From positions 62,001 through 126,000 of the forward strand of contig NZ_VKKX01000033.1 in NCBI RefSeq assembly GCF_008271655.1: a stretch of 64,000 nucleotides of DNA. Reading direction: 5' to 3'. The notes below the pieces were generated by a model. The model did no database searches and was not told the origin of the DNA. It was given only the letters and a program-made list of their open reading frames with translations. Position 1 is the stretch's first letter. Every line of letters begins with the position of its first letter. The position numbers were made by a program, and so were the translations under genes. The DNA comes from Gemmobacter caeruleus. GTDB lineage: Bacteria; Pseudomonadota; Alphaproteobacteria; Rhodobacterales; Rhodobacteraceae. Below are positions 52,022 through 61,338 of the stretch, one piece after another.

Positions 52022-53626
52022 TCAGGCCGCGGTCACCCCTGCGTCACAATGGCTCCAGACCCAGCCGCAGGGGGCCAGTGTCAGCGCCCCACCCTTCAGA
52101 ACCGCCCCCGATTGCGGGCCCTCCAGCGCCGCCAGCCCCTTCACCCGCAGCGTGACCGGCGCATCTGACAGGTTGAAGACGCAAAGGACAGACCCCGCCG
52201 CCCCGTCGCGCCGGAACGCGAGCACCGGATCTGGCACGTCGAAAAACACGCTGCGCCCGTCGCGCAGCGCACTGCCCTTGCGCCAGTCGAGCAGCGCCCG
52301 ATAGAGGTTCAGCACCGATCCCGGCGCCTCTTGCGCCGCCACATTGCGCGCGCGCTGCGGGGGCTTGACCGGCAGCCAGGGCGTGCCGCTGGTAAAGCCC
52401 GCCTGCGCCGAGCCATCCCAGACCATCGGCGTGCGGCATCCGTCACGCCCCTTGTAATCGGGCCAGAAGCGGAAACCGGGCGGATCGGTCAGTTCGTGAT
52501 ATTCAATATCGGTTTCGGTCTGGCCCAGCTCCTCGGCCTGATACAGACAGATCGACCCCTCAAAGGACAGAAGCATGGCCGCCGCCAACCCGGCCACGGC
52601 ATCCTGCGCCCCATATTCGGCCCAGCGGCTGACATGGCGGATCACGTCATGGTTGGAAAACGCCCACATCGGCCAGCCCTCGGGCGCGGCGGCAAAGAAG
52701 CCCTCGATCCGGCTGCGGAAATGGGCAGGCGTGAATTTCGGCCCCAGCATGTCAAAGCTGTAGGCCATGTGCAGCCGGCCCGGCGCGGTATATTCCTCCA
52801 TGATGCGCAGGGCGCGGCGCGGGCCTTCGCCCACCTCGCCCACCATGCTGCGATCGTCATATTCATCCAGCATCGCGCGCATCCGTTCCAGAAACGGCAG
52901 GTTCTCGGGCCGGCATTTGGAATATTCGTGGTCCTGCATTTCATAGGGATTGGCGGGGGGCAGGTTTTCCTCGCGCGGTTCCGGCCCGTTGTCGCGCAAC
53001 TGCGCATCGTGGAAATAGTAGTTCACCGTATCGAGGCGGAAGCCGTCCACCCCCCGATCCAGCCAGAAACGCATGGTGTCCAGCAGGTAATCCTGCACTT
53101 CGGGGTTATGAAAGTTGAAGTCGGGCTGGCTGGTCAGGAAATTGTGCAGGTAATATTGCCGGCGCCGGCTGTCCCATTCCCAGGCCGATCCGCCAAAGAC
53201 CGACAGCCAGTTGGAGGGCGGCGCGCCATTGGGCTGCGGGTCGGCCCAGACATACCAGTCGGCCTTGGGGTTGGTGCGGCTCTGCCGGCTTTCGACAAAG
53301 GCGGGATGCTGGTCGCTGGAATGGCTGATGACCTGATCCACGATCACCTTCAGGCCCAGCTCATGCGCCCGCGCCAGCAGCGCGTCGAAATCGGCCAGCG
53401 TGCCGAACAGCGGGTCGATGTCGCAATAGTCGCTGACATCATAGCCCATGTCGGCCATCGGGCTTTTGAAGATCGGTGACAGCCAGATCGCATCGACGCC
53501 GAGCGAGGCGATATGCGGCAGCCGCGCGGTGATGCCGGGCAGATCGCCGATCCCGTCGCCGTCGCTGTCCTGAAACGACCGCGGATAGATCTGATAGACC
53601 ACCGCCCCGCGCCACCAATCCGCCAT
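52022..53626 (-). CDS. Cytoplasmic alpha-glucosidase (GH13)
   Basis: A 534-residue glycoside hydrolase. It begins WWRGAVVYQIYPRSF, the classic GH13_23/31 N-terminus. The catalytic nucleophile Asp is in DGFRLDTVNYY, the acid/base Glu in MVGEVGEG, and the third acid in FSNHD. There is no signal peptide, so it should cleave alpha-glucosides (such as maltose, sucrose-type or trehalose-type substrates) in the cytoplasm. No transporter or regulator of the agl type is adjacent, so it is orphaned. The ATG at 53626 has an excellent GGAGGATGCG ribosome site; the frame continues upstream across the intergenic region, but only the start given has support. Confidence 0.9.
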   Translation of the reverse strand: MADWWRGAVVYQIYPRSFQDSDGDGIGDLPGITARLPHIASLGVDAIWLSPIFKSPMADMGYDVSDYCDIDPLFGTLADFDALLARAHELGLKVIVDQVISHSSDQHPAFVESRQSRTNPKADWYVWADPQPNGAPPSNWLSVFGGSAWEWDSRRRQYYLHNFLTSQPDFNFHNPEVQDYLLDTMRFWLDRGVDGFRLDTVNYYFHDAQLRDNGPEPREENLPPANPYEMQDHEYSKCRPENLPFLERMRAMLDEYDDRSMVGEVGEGPRRALRIMEEYTAPGRLHMAYSFDMLGPKFTPAHFRSRIEGFFAAAPEGWPMWAFSNHDVIRHVSRWAEYGAQDAVAGLAAAMLLSFEGSICLYQAEELGQTETDIEYHELTDPPGFRFWPDYKGRDGCRTPMVWDGSAQAGFTSGTPWLPVKPPQRARNVAAQEAPGSVLNLYRALLDWRKGSALRDGRSVFFDVPDPVLAFRRDGAAGSVLCVFNLSDAPVTLRVKGLAALEGPQSGAVLKGGALTLAPCGWVWSHCDAGVTAA

Positions 53627-53872
53627 CGCATCCTCCGCGCCCGTGTTCGCGCTAACATCCCAAGATTGCTGCATCGCCGCAAGCCTTGCCCGCCATAAGG
53701 CCGGCGCTGTGCCCCGGCGACAACGCCGGACCCGCTTGCGCGGCGACCAGGCCCTTGCCGGGCCGCGAAAACCGGCGCTTCGATCACAAGGCGGCATTGT
53801 ATGGATCACAAAAATGAAATTGACCCTGCCGCCCCCACGCCGCACCTTCCGCCGAGTTTGTCGGAGCGCGCC

Positions 53873-55108
53873 ATGACCCGTCCTGCCCTTTTTACGCCGG
53901 TGCTGATCGCCGGCTGCGTCATCTTGCTGTTGAATTTCGCCCTGCGGGCCAGCTTTGGGGTGTTCCAGCTGCCGATTGCCAATGAATTCGGCTGGCCACG
54001 CGCCGAATTTTCGCTGGCGATTGCCATTCAGAACCTGGCCTGGGGCATCGGCCAGCCGCTGTTCGGCGCCGTGGCCGAAAAGATGGGCGACCGCATGGCG
54101 ATCATCATCGGCGCGGTGCTTTACGCGCTTGGCCTTGTGCTGACCTCGATAGCGACGACCCCGGCCGCGATGCAGATGCTGGAGGTGATCGTGGGCTTCG
54201 GCATCGCCGGCACCGGCTTTGGCGTAGTGCTGGCGGTAGTGGGGCGCGCCTCGGCGCCGGAACACCGCTCGCTCGCGCTTGGCATCGCCACGGCGGCCGG
54301 ATCGGCCGGGCAGGTGGTGGGGGCGCCGCTGGCCGAGATATTGCTGTCCTTCTATCCGTGGCAGACGGTTTTCGTGATCTTTGCCGGCATCATCCTGTGC
54401 AGCCTGCTCGCGCTGCCCTTCCTGAAATCCGATCACGTCGCCAGCCGGGCCGAGCTGGAGGAAAGCCTGGGCACGGTGCTGAAGCGCGCCTTTGCCGACC
54501 CGTCTTACATCATGATCTTCCTGGGGTTCTTTTCCTGCGGCTATCAGCTGGCCTTCATCACCGCCCATTTCCCGGCCTTCGTGACCGAGATGTGCGGCCC
54601 GATCGACCCGAACGGGCCGCTGGCGGCGCTTGGCATCACCTCCACCTCGGCGCTTGGGGCGATCTCGATCGCGGTGATCGGGCTGGCCAATATCGTGGGC
54701 ACGATCTGGGCCGGTGCGCTTGGCAAGAAATACACCAAGAAATACCTGCTGGCGGGGATCTACACCGCGCGGACCATTGTCGCGGCGCTGTTCATCATGC
54801 TGCCGATGACGCCGACCTCGGTCCTGTTGTTCTCGCTGTCGATGGGTGCCCTGTGGCTGGCCACCGTGCCGCTGACCTCGGGTCTGGTCGCGCATATCTT
54901 CGGGCTGCGCTACATGGGCACGCTCTATGGCTTTGTCTTCCTGTCGCATCAGATCGGCGGGTTTCTGGGCGTCTGGCTGGGCGGCAAGATGTATGACCTG
55001 ACCGGCGGCTATACGCTGGTCTGGTGGATCGGGGTCGGCGTCGGCGCCTTCTCGGCGCTGGTGCATCTGCCGATCCGCGAGGCGCCCTGGGCGGCGAAGG
55101 CGGCCTGA
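53873..55108 (+). CDS. MFS transporter (12-TM type)
   Basis: A 411-residue inner-membrane major facilitator protein with twelve hydrophobic segments, starting with FTPVLIAGCVILLLNFAL. The MFS loop 2-3 pattern is recognisable in GAVAEKMGDRMAIIIG. Related proteins (oxalate/formate-type or CP family) move small organic acids. A second MFS gene follows 1 nt after its stop, which suggests a paired operon. The start at 53873 has a CGGAGCGCGCC site; the frame to 53801 is not supported. Confidence 0.85.
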   Translation: MTRPALFTPVLIAGCVILLLNFALRASFGVFQLPIANEFGWPRAEFSLAIAIQNLAWGIGQPLFGAVAEKMGDRMAIIIGAVLYALGLVLTSIATTPAAMQMLEVIVGFGIAGTGFGVVLAVVGRASAPEHRSLALGIATAAGSAGQVVGAPLAEILLSFYPWQTVFVIFAGIILCSLLALPFLKSDHVASRAELEESLGTVLKRAFADPSYIMIFLGFFSCGYQLAFITAHFPAFVTEMCGPIDPNGPLAALGITSTSALGAISIAVIGLANIVGTIWAGALGKKYTKKYLLAGIYTARTIVAALFIMLPMTPTSVLLFSLSMGALWLATVPLTSGLVAHIFGLRYMGTLYGFVFLSHQIGGFLGVWLGGKMYDLTGGYTLVWWIGVGVGAFSALVHLPIREAPWAAKAA

Positions 55109-55109
55109 G

Positions 55110-56279
55110 ATGAAGCTGGGAATTGCCTGTCTGTTCGCCGGCTATGTACTGAGCCAGTTCTACCGCGCCTTCCTTGCGGTGCTGACCCCGGTGCTGAAGG
55201 CCGATCTGGGTGCCACGGCCGAGGATCTGGCTGCGGCATCGGGCCTGTGGTTTCTGGTCTTTGCCGCCATGCAGGTGCCGGTCGGCGTGGCGCTCGATCG
55301 GGTGGGGCCGCGGCTGACGGCCTCGGTCCTGCTGATGGTCGGAGCCCTGGGCGCGGCGGTCTTTGCGCTTTCCACCGGGCCGGGCGGGATCAAGATCGCC
55401 ATGGCACTGATCGGGGTCGGCTGTTCGCCGGTGCTGATGTCGGGCTATTTCATCTTTGCCCGCAGCTTTCCGCCCGCCGTCTTTGGCACGCTGGCGGGCG
55501 CGATGGTGGGGATCGGCAATCTGGGCAATATCGGATCGTCGCTGCCCCTGTCGCTGGCGGTGGAGGCCTTTGGCTGGCGCGGCACGGTCTGGGGGCTGGC
55601 GGCGGTGACGGCGCTGATCGCCGGGCTGATCGTGCTTCTGGTCCGCGATCCGGCCCGGGTCGAGACGCAGGCACGGGGCTCGCTGCTCGATCTGCTGCGG
55701 ATGCGCAGCCTCTGGCCGATCTTTGTCATGATGGCGCTGTGCTATGCGCCGGTCGCGGCGCTTCGCGGGCTGTGGGTCGGCCCCTATTACACAGATGTCT
55801 TCGGCGCCACGCGCGACCAGATCGGGCAGGTCACACTGATGATGGGGCTGGCCATGGTCGCGGGCAGCTTTGCCTATGGCCCGCTGGAGCGGATGTTGAA
55901 AACCCGCAAATACCTGATCATGGGCGGAAATCTGGTGGCGCTGATCGCGTTGCTGGGCTTGTGGGCCTGGCCGCTGGCAGGGGGCTGGACGACGGCGGGG
56001 CTGCTGATCCTGTTCGGGTTGGCGGGCACCTCATTCCCGATGGTCATCGCGCATGGCCGCGCCTTTCTGCCCGCGCATCTGACCGGGCGGGGGGTGACGC
56101 TGCTGAACCTGTTCGGCATCGGGTCGGTCGGGGTCGCGCAATTCATCACCGGGCGTCTGTCGGCGGCCGTGGCCACCCCGCCGGTCGAGGCGCCCTATGC
56201 CGCCATATTCCTGTTCTTTGCGGTCACGCTGGCTGCCGCGCTGGCGATCTATGCCTTGTCGCAGGACCGCACCGATTGA
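55110..56279 (+). CDS. MFS transporter, second of a tandem pair
   Basis: A 389-residue transporter of another MFS subfamily, with about twelve hydrophobic segments. The pattern LDRVGPRLTASVLLMVGALG is the loop 2-3 signature, and IAMALIGVGCSPVLMSGYFIFAR is a typical TM4. It is closer to CynX/NimT-like or nitrate/nitrite-type facilitators than to its upstream neighbour. The 1-nt gap suggests coupled translation. Whether the two proteins act alone or as a pair is not known. Confidence 0.82.
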   Translation: MKLGIACLFAGYVLSQFYRAFLAVLTPVLKADLGATAEDLAAASGLWFLVFAAMQVPVGVALDRVGPRLTASVLLMVGALGAAVFALSTGPGGIKIAMALIGVGCSPVLMSGYFIFARSFPPAVFGTLAGAMVGIGNLGNIGSSLPLSLAVEAFGWRGTVWGLAAVTALIAGLIVLLVRDPARVETQARGSLLDLLRMRSLWPIFVMMALCYAPVAALRGLWVGPYYTDVFGATRDQIGQVTLMMGLAMVAGSFAYGPLERMLKTRKYLIMGGNLVALIALLGLWAWPLAGGWTTAGLLILFGLAGTSFPMVIAHGRAFLPAHLTGRGVTLLNLFGIGSVGVAQFITGRLSAAVATPPVEAPYAAIFLFFAVTLAAALAIYALSQDRTD

Positions 56280-56334
56280 CCTTTGCCGGCCGGCCCCGCA
56301 GTCTGGGCCGGCTACTGACCGCAAGGGCCGCCCG

Positions 56335-57453
56335 ATGATCGTTTATCCCGCCGAATACAACGCCCGCAAAGAGGCGGTCTTTGCCGCGCTTGCAGGGCTG
56401 GAGGGGCAGGCCAGGCGGTTGCGCATGATCCCGCTGCGCTTTCGTGACTGGCCCGAGACCCCGGCCCGGGTCGAGGCCGCGCTGGCCCGCGCCAAACGCC
56501 AGCCCAAGGGGCCGCTGGCGCGCTGGTTCAAGCGGCAGTTGATCCGCGGGCAATACAACTGGGCGCGGGCGCATTTCACCGCGCATCCCGAGGATCTGGC
56601 GCTGGCCTGGAACGGGCTGACCGGGTCGCGCATGGCCTTCATGGCGGGGGCGCGCGATGCGGGCGCCGCCACGCTTTACGCGGAATTGGCGCCGCTGCCC
56701 GGGCGGATCACGCTGGACGCTGGGGGGGTGAATGCCGAAGGATCGGTGCCGCAAGACCCGGGCTTTTACCGTGCCTGGGCGCAGGATCAGGACATGTCCA
56801 ACTGGCGCGAGATCGGCGCCGGGCTGACCGCCCGCGCCTCGCGCCGTGCCGATGTCGGCCAAGGCGGCGGGGCGCTGCCGGAAACCCCCTTCCTGTTCTG
56901 CCCACTTCAGGTGCCCGATGACAGCCAGGTCACGCTGTTTGCCGGCTGGTGCGGCGGGATGGACGGCTTTCTGGCGGCGCTGGCGCAGGCGGCGCAAGCC
57001 TTGCCCGAGGGTTGGCACCTGCGGCTGAAGGAACATCCCTCGGCCCGGATTTCGCTGGCCGAACGGCTGGGGCCGCTGCTGCAATCGGGGCGGCTCGTGC
57101 TGGACAATGCGACCGACAGCTTTGCCCAGATCGCGGCCAGCCGGGGGGTGGTCACGCTCAATTCCTCGATGGGGTTGCAGGCGTTCTTTCACGACAGGCC
57201 GGTGGTGACACTGGGCCGGGCCTTCTTCAACCTGCCGGGCCTTGTGCAGCATGCCGAAAGCCAGCCCGCGCTGGATCGGCTGTTTGCCGCACCCGACCGA
57301 TTGACCTATGACGCGGGTCTGCGCGCGGCCTTTCTGTGCTGGCTCGACCGGGTCTATTACCCGCGTTATACCCTTGATGCCGAGGGGCGCGCCGAATTTG
57401 ACCGTGGCGCTTTCGCCGCAAAGCTGCGCGATGCGCGGGCGCGGGCGAAATAG
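56335..57453 (+). CDS. KpsS/LipB-like capsule polysaccharide protein
   Basis: A 372-residue cytoplasmic protein. The C-terminal 180 residues match the Capsule_synth/KpsS-type glycosyltransferase region: 'FCPLQVPDDSQVTL', LRLKEHPSARISLAERLG, GVVTLNSSMGLQAFFHDRPVVTLGRAFFN. KpsS and KpsC start group 2 capsules on a lipid by adding Kdo residues. Only this gene is present here, far from the exopolysaccharide locus, with a roughly 150-residue N-terminal part that I do not recognise. The start at 56335 has an AAGGGCCGCCCG site. It lies 55 nt after the second MFS gene, so it may be in the same unit. Confidence 0.75.
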   Translation: MIVYPAEYNARKEAVFAALAGLEGQARRLRMIPLRFRDWPETPARVEAALARAKRQPKGPLARWFKRQLIRGQYNWARAHFTAHPEDLALAWNGLTGSRMAFMAGARDAGAATLYAELAPLPGRITLDAGGVNAEGSVPQDPGFYRAWAQDQDMSNWREIGAGLTARASRRADVGQGGGALPETPFLFCPLQVPDDSQVTLFAGWCGGMDGFLAALAQAAQALPEGWHLRLKEHPSARISLAERLGPLLQSGRLVLDNATDSFAQIAASRGVVTLNSSMGLQAFFHDRPVVTLGRAFFNLPGLVQHAESQPALDRLFAAPDRLTYDAGLRAAFLCWLDRVYYPRYTLDAEGRAEFDRGAFAAKLRDARARAK

Positions 57454-57541
57454 CCCGCCGTTGCCTGCAAGAATCCCTTTCCCCCGCCCCCCCTTTGCGC
57501 TAACGGGCAGGCGTCGCTTTTGACACTTGGAGGACCCCCCG

Positions 57542-58564
57542 ATGGGCTACAAAGTCGCCGTCGTCGGCGCCACGGGCAACGTGGGCAAAGAAATGCTGAA
57601 CATCCTCGCCGAGCGCGAGTTTCCGGTGGACGAGATTGTCGCGCTTGCTTCGCGCAACTCGCTGGGCACTGAGGTCAGCTTCGGGGACAAGACTCTCAAG
57701 ACCAAGGATCTGGCTGAATTCGATTTCACCGGCTGGGACATCGCGTTTTTCGCCATCGGGTCGGATGCGACCAAGATCTATGCGCCCAAGGCCGCGAGCC
57801 AGGGCTGCGTGGTGATCGACAATTCGTCGCTCTATCGCTATGACGCCGATGTGCCGCTGGTCGTGCCCGAGGTGAATGCCGAGGCCGTCGATGGCTACAA
57901 GGCCCGCAACATCATCGCCAATCCCAACTGCTCCACCGCGCAGATGGTGGTGGCGCTGAAGCCGCTGCATGACCGCGCCAAGATCAAGCGCGTCGTGGTT
58001 TCGACCTATCAATCCGTGTCGGGCACCGGCAAGGAAGCCATGGACGAGCTGTGGAACCAGACCAAGGGCCTGTTCGTGCCCGGTCAGGAAGTGGCGCCCA
58101 AGGTCTATCCGAAACAGATCGCCTTCAACGTGATCCCGCATATCGACGTTTTCCTGGACGATGGTTCGACCAAGGAAGAATGGAAGATGGTCGCGGAGAC
58201 GAAGAAAATCCTCGACAAGTCGATCAAGGTCACCGCGACCTGCGTGCGCGTGCCGGTTTTCGTCGGCCATTCGGAATCGATCAATATCGAGACCGAAGAG
58301 CCGCTGGACTGGCAAGAGGCGCAAGACATCCTGCGCGAGGCGCCCGGCGTCATGGTGGTGGATAAGCGCGAGGCCGGCGGGTATATCACCCCGGTCGAAT
58401 GCGTGGGCGATTACGCGACCTATGTCAGCCGCATCCGCAACGATTCCACCATCGAGAACGGGCTGAACCTGTGGTGCGTCAGCGACAACCTGCGCAAGGG
58501 CGCGGCGCTGAACGCGGTGCAGATCGCCGAGGTTCTGGGCAAGCGCTGCCTGAAAAAGGGCTGA
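57542..58564 (+). CDS. asd: Aspartate-semialdehyde dehydrogenase
   Basis: A 340-residue NADP-dependent enzyme that turns aspartyl phosphate into aspartate semialdehyde, the branch point to Lys, DAP, Thr and Met. The N-terminal KVAVVGATGNVGKEM dinucleotide motif is at residues 4-18, the catalytic cysteine is in NPNCSTAQM near 133, and a VSTYQSVSGTGKEAM segment follows. A GGAGG site is at 57528, 9 nt before the chosen ATG; an upstream ATG at 57527 adds five unconserved residues. It is followed by a clear terminator. Confidence 0.97.
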   Translation: MGYKVAVVGATGNVGKEMLNILAEREFPVDEIVALASRNSLGTEVSFGDKTLKTKDLAEFDFTGWDIAFFAIGSDATKIYAPKAASQGCVVIDNSSLYRYDADVPLVVPEVNAEAVDGYKARNIIANPNCSTAQMVVALKPLHDRAKIKRVVVSTYQSVSGTGKEAMDELWNQTKGLFVPGQEVAPKVYPKQIAFNVIPHIDVFLDDGSTKEEWKMVAETKKILDKSIKVTATCVRVPVFVGHSESINIETEEPLDWQEAQDILREAPGVMVVDKREAGGYITPVECVGDYATYVSRIRNDSTIENGLNLWCVSDNLRKGAALNAVQIAEVLGKRCLKKG

Positions 58565-58584
58565 TCCGGCCCCGCCAGACGGCA

Positions 58585-58612
58585 AAAGGCCCCGCCTTCG
58601 CGGGGCCTTTTT
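58585..58612 (+). terminator. Terminator after asd
   Basis: An 11-bp stem AAAGGCCCCGC / GCGGGGCCTTT with a CTTC loop and a following T-run. It also lies at the 3' end of the convergent sulfotransferase-like gene. Confidence 0.85.
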
Positions 58613-58619
58613 CATGCGG

Positions 58620-59336
58620 TTACAGCTTGAATCGCGCCAGTCTTTCGTAATGCGGCAGGGCCTGATCGCACAGCGCCCGGCCCCCTGCATCCAGTTCCGG
58701 CAACGGCCCTTCGGGTTCATCAAAACCGGTCGAGGCATGGACCGCGTTATACCAATGCGGCGCCCAGACCCCGTCAAAGGGCTTGGCCCCCGCCGGCCAG
58801 CGCAGCATTGCCTCGGTAAAGGGAATGCCAAGCGCGGCACAGAGCCGGGCCAGCGTCTGATGCGGCATCTCGCGGATATCGGCGCTGTCCACCACCGGGG
58901 GCGCGGCGCCGATCCGCTGCGCGACCTGATCGAACAGTTCAGCCTGCTGGACAAAGCCGATATCGGCCAGCGTCGGGCTTTCGCGCTTGCGCGAATAGCT
59001 GGCGATCACCCGCGCCGGGTGGCGGATGAGAAAGACATTGGTCAATTCGCGCAGAAAGCCCCGGTCGAAACCGGGGATCATGTGCAGCGTCATGTGCTTT
59101 TGATACCAGAGCGGCTTGCCTTCGGGGTTGGGGCCGATGCAGTCCGCCACGACCTGCGCCGGATCGACCGGCTGCGCCGCCATGACCGCGTCGCGCATCG
59201 GATGGTCGATGCCGGTCGCCGCCAGATAGGCCGCATAAAACGGCTCGTCGCTGACCGCGCAATCGCCGCGCGCGGCAAAGGCATACATCATGGCTGTCGA
59301 AAGGTTGCGTGGCCCCGACCACATCGCGATTTTCAT
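58620..59336 (-). CDS. Sulfotransferase-like protein
   Basis: A 238-residue P-loop sulfotransferase-fold protein. The 5'-phosphosulfate loop is seen in SGPRNLSTAMMYAFAAR near residues 7-23, and the 3'-phosphate motif in FLIRHPARVIASYSRKR near 102-118. The family's Arg and Ser at these sites are present. Such proteins could transfer sulfate or be catalytically altered. The gene overlaps the class IV aminotransferase by 4 nt, a pairing often seen in alphaproteobacteria, so both likely share one pathway. Substrate is unknown. Confidence 0.82.
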   Translation of the reverse strand: MKIAMWSGPRNLSTAMMYAFAARGDCAVSDEPFYAAYLAATGIDHPMRDAVMAAQPVDPAQVVADCIGPNPEGKPLWYQKHMTLHMIPGFDRGFLRELTNVFLIRHPARVIASYSRKRESPTLADIGFVQQAELFDQVAQRIGAAPPVVDSADIREMPHQTLARLCAALGIPFTEAMLRWPAGAKPFDGVWAPHWYNAVHASTGFDEPEGPLPELDAGGRALCDQALPHYERLARFKL

Positions 59337-60232
59337 GCGCCCACCAGTTGCTTGTAAAGCCCTCGCAGCCGTTCCGTCATCGGCCCCATCTGGCCGGTGC
59401 CGATCTGGCGGCCGTCGATCACGCCCACCGGCGTCTGCGCGCCAAAGGTGCCGGTCAGAAAGGCCTCATCGGCGGAATAGGTATCGACCAGGCTGAAATT
59501 GCGTTCAAAGACCGGAATGCCATTGGCCCGGCACAGCTCGATCACCTTGCGCCGCGTGATCCCGTTCATGCAGTAGTCGCCGGTCGAGGTCCAGACTTCG
59601 CCCTTTTTCACGATGAAGAAGTTGCAGGCATTGGTGGTGTTCACGAAACCATGCACATCCAGCATCAAAGCCTCGTCCGCACCGGCCTTTTGCGCGGCGA
59701 TGCAGGCCAGGATGCAGTTCAGCTTGGAATGGCTGTTGAGCTTGGGGTCTTGCGTCATCGGCAGGCCGCGCAGATGCGGCACCGTGGCCAGCGTGATCGG
59801 GCGCGGGATGCGCGGGCGCGAATGTTCCATGATGATGGCCACGGTCGGGCCCTGCTGGCTCAGCGCCGGGTGCTGAAACGGGCGGGTCTTCACCCCGCGC
59901 GTCACCATCAGCCGCGCATGGGCATCGGTCTGCATCCCGTTCGCGGCTTGCAGATCAAAGATTGCCTGTTTCACCTGATCGGGGGTCAGGCCGATTTCCA
60001 GATCAATCGCCTTGGCGGCCTCGAACAGGCGTTCCATATGCTCGTCCAGAAAGGTCCAGCGCCCGTTATAAAGCCGCACCCCTTCCCACACGCCGTCGCC
60101 CAGCATGAAGCCGGAATCATAGATCGACACCACCGCCTCGGCGCGGGGCACGATGCGGCCGTTCAGATGGAACAGAAGCGCCGCGTTACGGGCGTCTTCC
60201 TCGGCCTGATGGGTGGAAACGTGATCGGTCAT
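59333..60232 (-). CDS. PLP-dependent class IV aminotransferase (BCAT/D-amino acid type)
   Basis: A 299-residue PLP enzyme. The Schiff-base lysine lies in the segment LNSHSKLNCILA, and VNTTNACNFFIVKKG and GITRRKVIEL are typical fold type IV elements. The family comprises branched-chain aminotransferase, D-amino acid aminotransferase and aminodeoxychorismate lyase, which cannot be told apart by eye. The start at 60232 has an AGAGGGG site; an upstream frame to 60250 is unsupported. It is the first gene of a pair with the sulfotransferase-like protein. Confidence 0.87.
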   Translation of the reverse strand: MTDHVSTHQAEEDARNAALLFHLNGRIVPRAEAVVSIYDSGFMLGDGVWEGVRLYNGRWTFLDEHMERLFEAAKAIDLEIGLTPDQVKQAIFDLQAANGMQTDAHARLMVTRGVKTRPFQHPALSQQGPTVAIIMEHSRPRIPRPITLATVPHLRGLPMTQDPKLNSHSKLNCILACIAAQKAGADEALMLDVHGFVNTTNACNFFIVKKGEVWTSTGDYCMNGITRRKVIELCRANGIPVFERNFSLVDTYSADEAFLTGTFGAQTPVGVIDGRQIGTGQMGPMTERLRGLYKQLVGA

Positions 60233-60301
60233 GGCCCCTCTCCTGTGCAAGGGTCAGGCTAGGGCCGGACCGCCGGCGCCGCAAGGGCCGGCACTGCCGC
60301 A

Positions 60302-60619
60302 TCAACGCGGCAGGTTGGGACCGCGTTCTTGCAGACGTTTCAGATTGGCACGGGTGCGGCGGCGCACCGGCTTCAGCGCCGCCATGGCGACAGAGGCCGC
60401 ACCCTTGCCGCTCAGCGCCGCTTCGCCCGCGCGCAGGGTGGATTGCAGCACCGCATCGGCCTTTTCGGCAACCATGCGATAGGATTCCTCCGGCGTGGTG
60501 TTCCAAAGCCCCGCAAGGCCCCAAAGCCGCATCGCGATGACCATCTGCGCCTCGGCCATCATCATGCCTGCGGTGGTGGACAACTGCATCGCCTGTTTCG
60601 GTGTGAAAAACATGACCAT
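60302..60619 (-). CDS. Small phasin/antifreeze-like protein
   Basis: A 105-residue helical, Met-rich and Ala-rich protein: FFTPKQAMQLSTTAGMMMAEAQMVIAMR at the start, then a basic C-terminus (KPVRRRTRANLKRLQ). Rhodobacteraceae carry short proteins of this appearance, sometimes labelled antifreeze or phasin-like, whose function is not established. No membrane helix is clear. Two starts are possible (60619 or 60613, ATGGTCATG). It stands alone between the aminotransferase and the urease accessory genes. Confidence 0.6.
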   Translation of the reverse strand: MVMFFTPKQAMQLSTTAGMMMAEAQMVIAMRLWGLAGLWNTTPEESYRMVAEKADAVLQSTLRAGEAALSGKGAASVAMAALKPVRRRTRANLKRLQERGPNLPR

Positions 60620-60717
60620 TCCCGCTCGCTGCACATGGCAGGGAGCATGACAGGCGCAGGGGGCTTCGCAAGGTTGACCTTGGGTCAATATGACGAAAGT
60701 CGAATATGTTTGCCCGA

Positions 60718-61338
60718 TCAGGCCAGGATCAGGCCGCCTTCCTCCTCCAGAAAGCGCACGATCTGATCAACCCCGCGGTTGTGCCGCATCTGCGCCAGCA
60801 CAAAGGGGCGGGTGCCGCGCGCCAACCGCGTATCCGATTCCAGTTGCGCCAGATCGACCCCGACATGCGGCGCGAGATCGGTCTTGTTCACCACCAGGAG
60901 GTCCGACCGCGCCAGCCCCGGCCCCTTCTTGCGCGGAATATCCTGACCCGCCGCAGTGTCGATCACATAGATCGTCAGATCGGCCAGTTCGGGCGAAAAG
61001 GTCGCCGCCAGATTGTCGCCCCCGCTTTCGATCAGGATCAGGTCAAGGTCGGGAAAGGCCGCCCGCAGATCCGCCAAGGCGGCGAGGTTGATGCTTGCAT
61101 CCTCGCGGATCGCGGTATGTGGGCAACCGCCGGTTTCCACCCCCCGGATCCGGTCCGAGGCCAGAACCTGCGCGCGGGTCAGGTAATCGGCATCCTCGCG
61201 CGTATAGATGTCATTGGTGATGACGGCCATCGAACAGCGCGGCGCCAGCGCGGCGCAAAGCTTTTCGGTCAGCGTGGTCTTGCCGGCGCCCACAGGGCCG
61301 CCAATGCCGACACGCAGGGGTCCGTTCGGGCTGGTCAT
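60718..61338 (-). CDS. ureG: Urease accessory GTPase UreG
   Basis: A 206-residue GTPase that drives nickel delivery to urease with UreE, UreF and UreD. The Walker [16 protein letters not shown] is near residues 13-27, the family CPH metal-binding motif is in [11 protein letters not shown], and the NKTDL guanine motif is present. The length is standard. It overlaps ureF by 4 nt and is the last gene of the urease accessory run. Confidence 0.96.
   Translation of the reverse strand: MTSPNGPLRVGIGGPVGAGKTTLTEKLCAALAPRCSMAVITNDIYTREDADYLTRAQVLASDRIRGVETGGCPHTAIREDASINLAALADLRAAFPDLDLILIESGGDNLAATFSPELADLTIYVIDTAAGQDIPRKKGPGLARSDLLVVNKTDLAPHVGVDLAQLESDTRLARGTRPFVLAQMRHNRGVDQIVRFLEEEGGLILA

Noticed and set aside
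52022-55066. A 1014-codon frame extending upstream of the alpha-glucosidase into the MFS gene region
   Set aside because: Only the part from 53626 matches GH13 and has a strong ribosome site. The rest is antisense to a convincing MFS transporter.
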